Assembly (NCBI RefSeq): GCF_017874545.1
Contig: NZ_JAGGLT010000016.1
Span: forward strand, 1 to 64,000
DNA length: 64,000 bases
Source of the DNA: Thermoanaerobacterium butyriciformans
Lineage (GTDB): Bacteria > Bacillota > Thermoanaerobacteria > Thermoanaerobacterales > Thermoanaerobacteraceae
Direction of reading: 5' to 3'
Position 1 is the stretch's first letter. Every line of letters begins with the position of its first letter. A program made the position numbers and the translations under genes. The notes beneath the pieces are model-generated. The model saw only the letters and a list, made by a program, of their open reading frames with translations. It was not told the DNA's origin and made no database searches. Of the stretch, positions 63,972 to 64,000 are shown piece by piece.

Positions 63972-64000
63972 TATAATATTTTTGTATATTTTAAAAAGGA
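63972..64000 (+). promoter_or_regulatory. Promoter and ribosome-binding site of a gene beyond the window
   Basis: TATAAT (63973-63978) and a terminal AAAAAGGA suggest that a plus-strand gene begins just past position 64000. The -35 is unclear. Confidence 0.4.

Overview
The window is a low-GC (roughly one third G+C) chromosomal segment centred on a replication origin. Gene order and content (rpmH-dnaA-dnaN-recF-remB-gyrB-gyrA to the right; yidC-jag-mnmE-mnmG-rsmG-noc-parA-parB and rpsF-ssb-rpsR-rplI-dnaB to the left), the sporulation-type yyaC gene, a HydE-type hydrogenase maturase and a cyanophycin gene pair point to an anaerobic, spore-forming, probably thermophilic member of the Thermoanaerobacterales. 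A Thermoanaerobacterium-like genome is my best guess, from overall resemblance only. Almost all genes left of about 37 kb are on the minus strand and almost all genes right of it on the plus strand, so transcription runs away from the origin. The exceptions are the thrE pair, yyaC, murT-gatD, a ferritin-like gene, an AI-2E-type permease and a 55-residue ORF.

Left arm, from the edge inward: an insertion-sequence remnant or programmed-frameshift transposase (1-869); purA and an FAD oxidoreductase; a split threonine/serine exporter; a chemotaxis receptor, a XapX protein and a two-component system; a magnesium module (M-box riboswitch, soluble MgtE-N/CBS protein, Nramp-related transporter); a Crp-type regulator; the dnaB-rplI-gdpP-yybS block; the rpsR-ssb-rpsF operon with a putative S6:S18 leader; mscS, cvpA and yyaC; cyanophycin synthetase/cyanophycinase; a cysteine desulfurase next to a DUF3343-HydE fusion; then parB, parA, noc, rsmG, mnmG, mnmE, jag, yidC, yidD, rnpA and rpmH.

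The origin looks bipartite, as in Bacillus. DnaA-box-like 9-mers lie upstream of dnaA, and a second cluster between dnaA and dnaN is followed by six DnaA-trio-like triplets and an AT-rich stretch. Two identical parS-like 16-bp palindromes lie near parA/noc and inside rsmG.

Right arm: dnaN, an S4 protein, recF, remB, the lipid II amidation pair murT-gatD (reverse strand), gyrB, gyrA, an FMN-binding lipoprotein and a ferritin-like protein. Then comes a T-box-controlled branched-chain amino acid operon ilvN-ilvC-leuA-leuC-leuD-leuB-ilvD-ilvB. Its first gene has no AUG/GUG/UUG start at the expected place. It is followed by an FMN-riboswitch-controlled ribD-ribE-ribBA-ribH operon. The window closes with an AI-2E-type permease, a 55-residue ORF and what looks like the promoter and ribosome-binding site of a gene beginning just outside.

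I did not find a wholly new multi-gene system. The most notable points are the non-canonical ilvN start, the magnesium module with altered Nramp metal-site residues, the parS-like sites and DnaA-trio array, the DUF3343-HydE/desulfurase pairing, and a palindromic terminator that encodes the same C-terminus of two convergent proteins.
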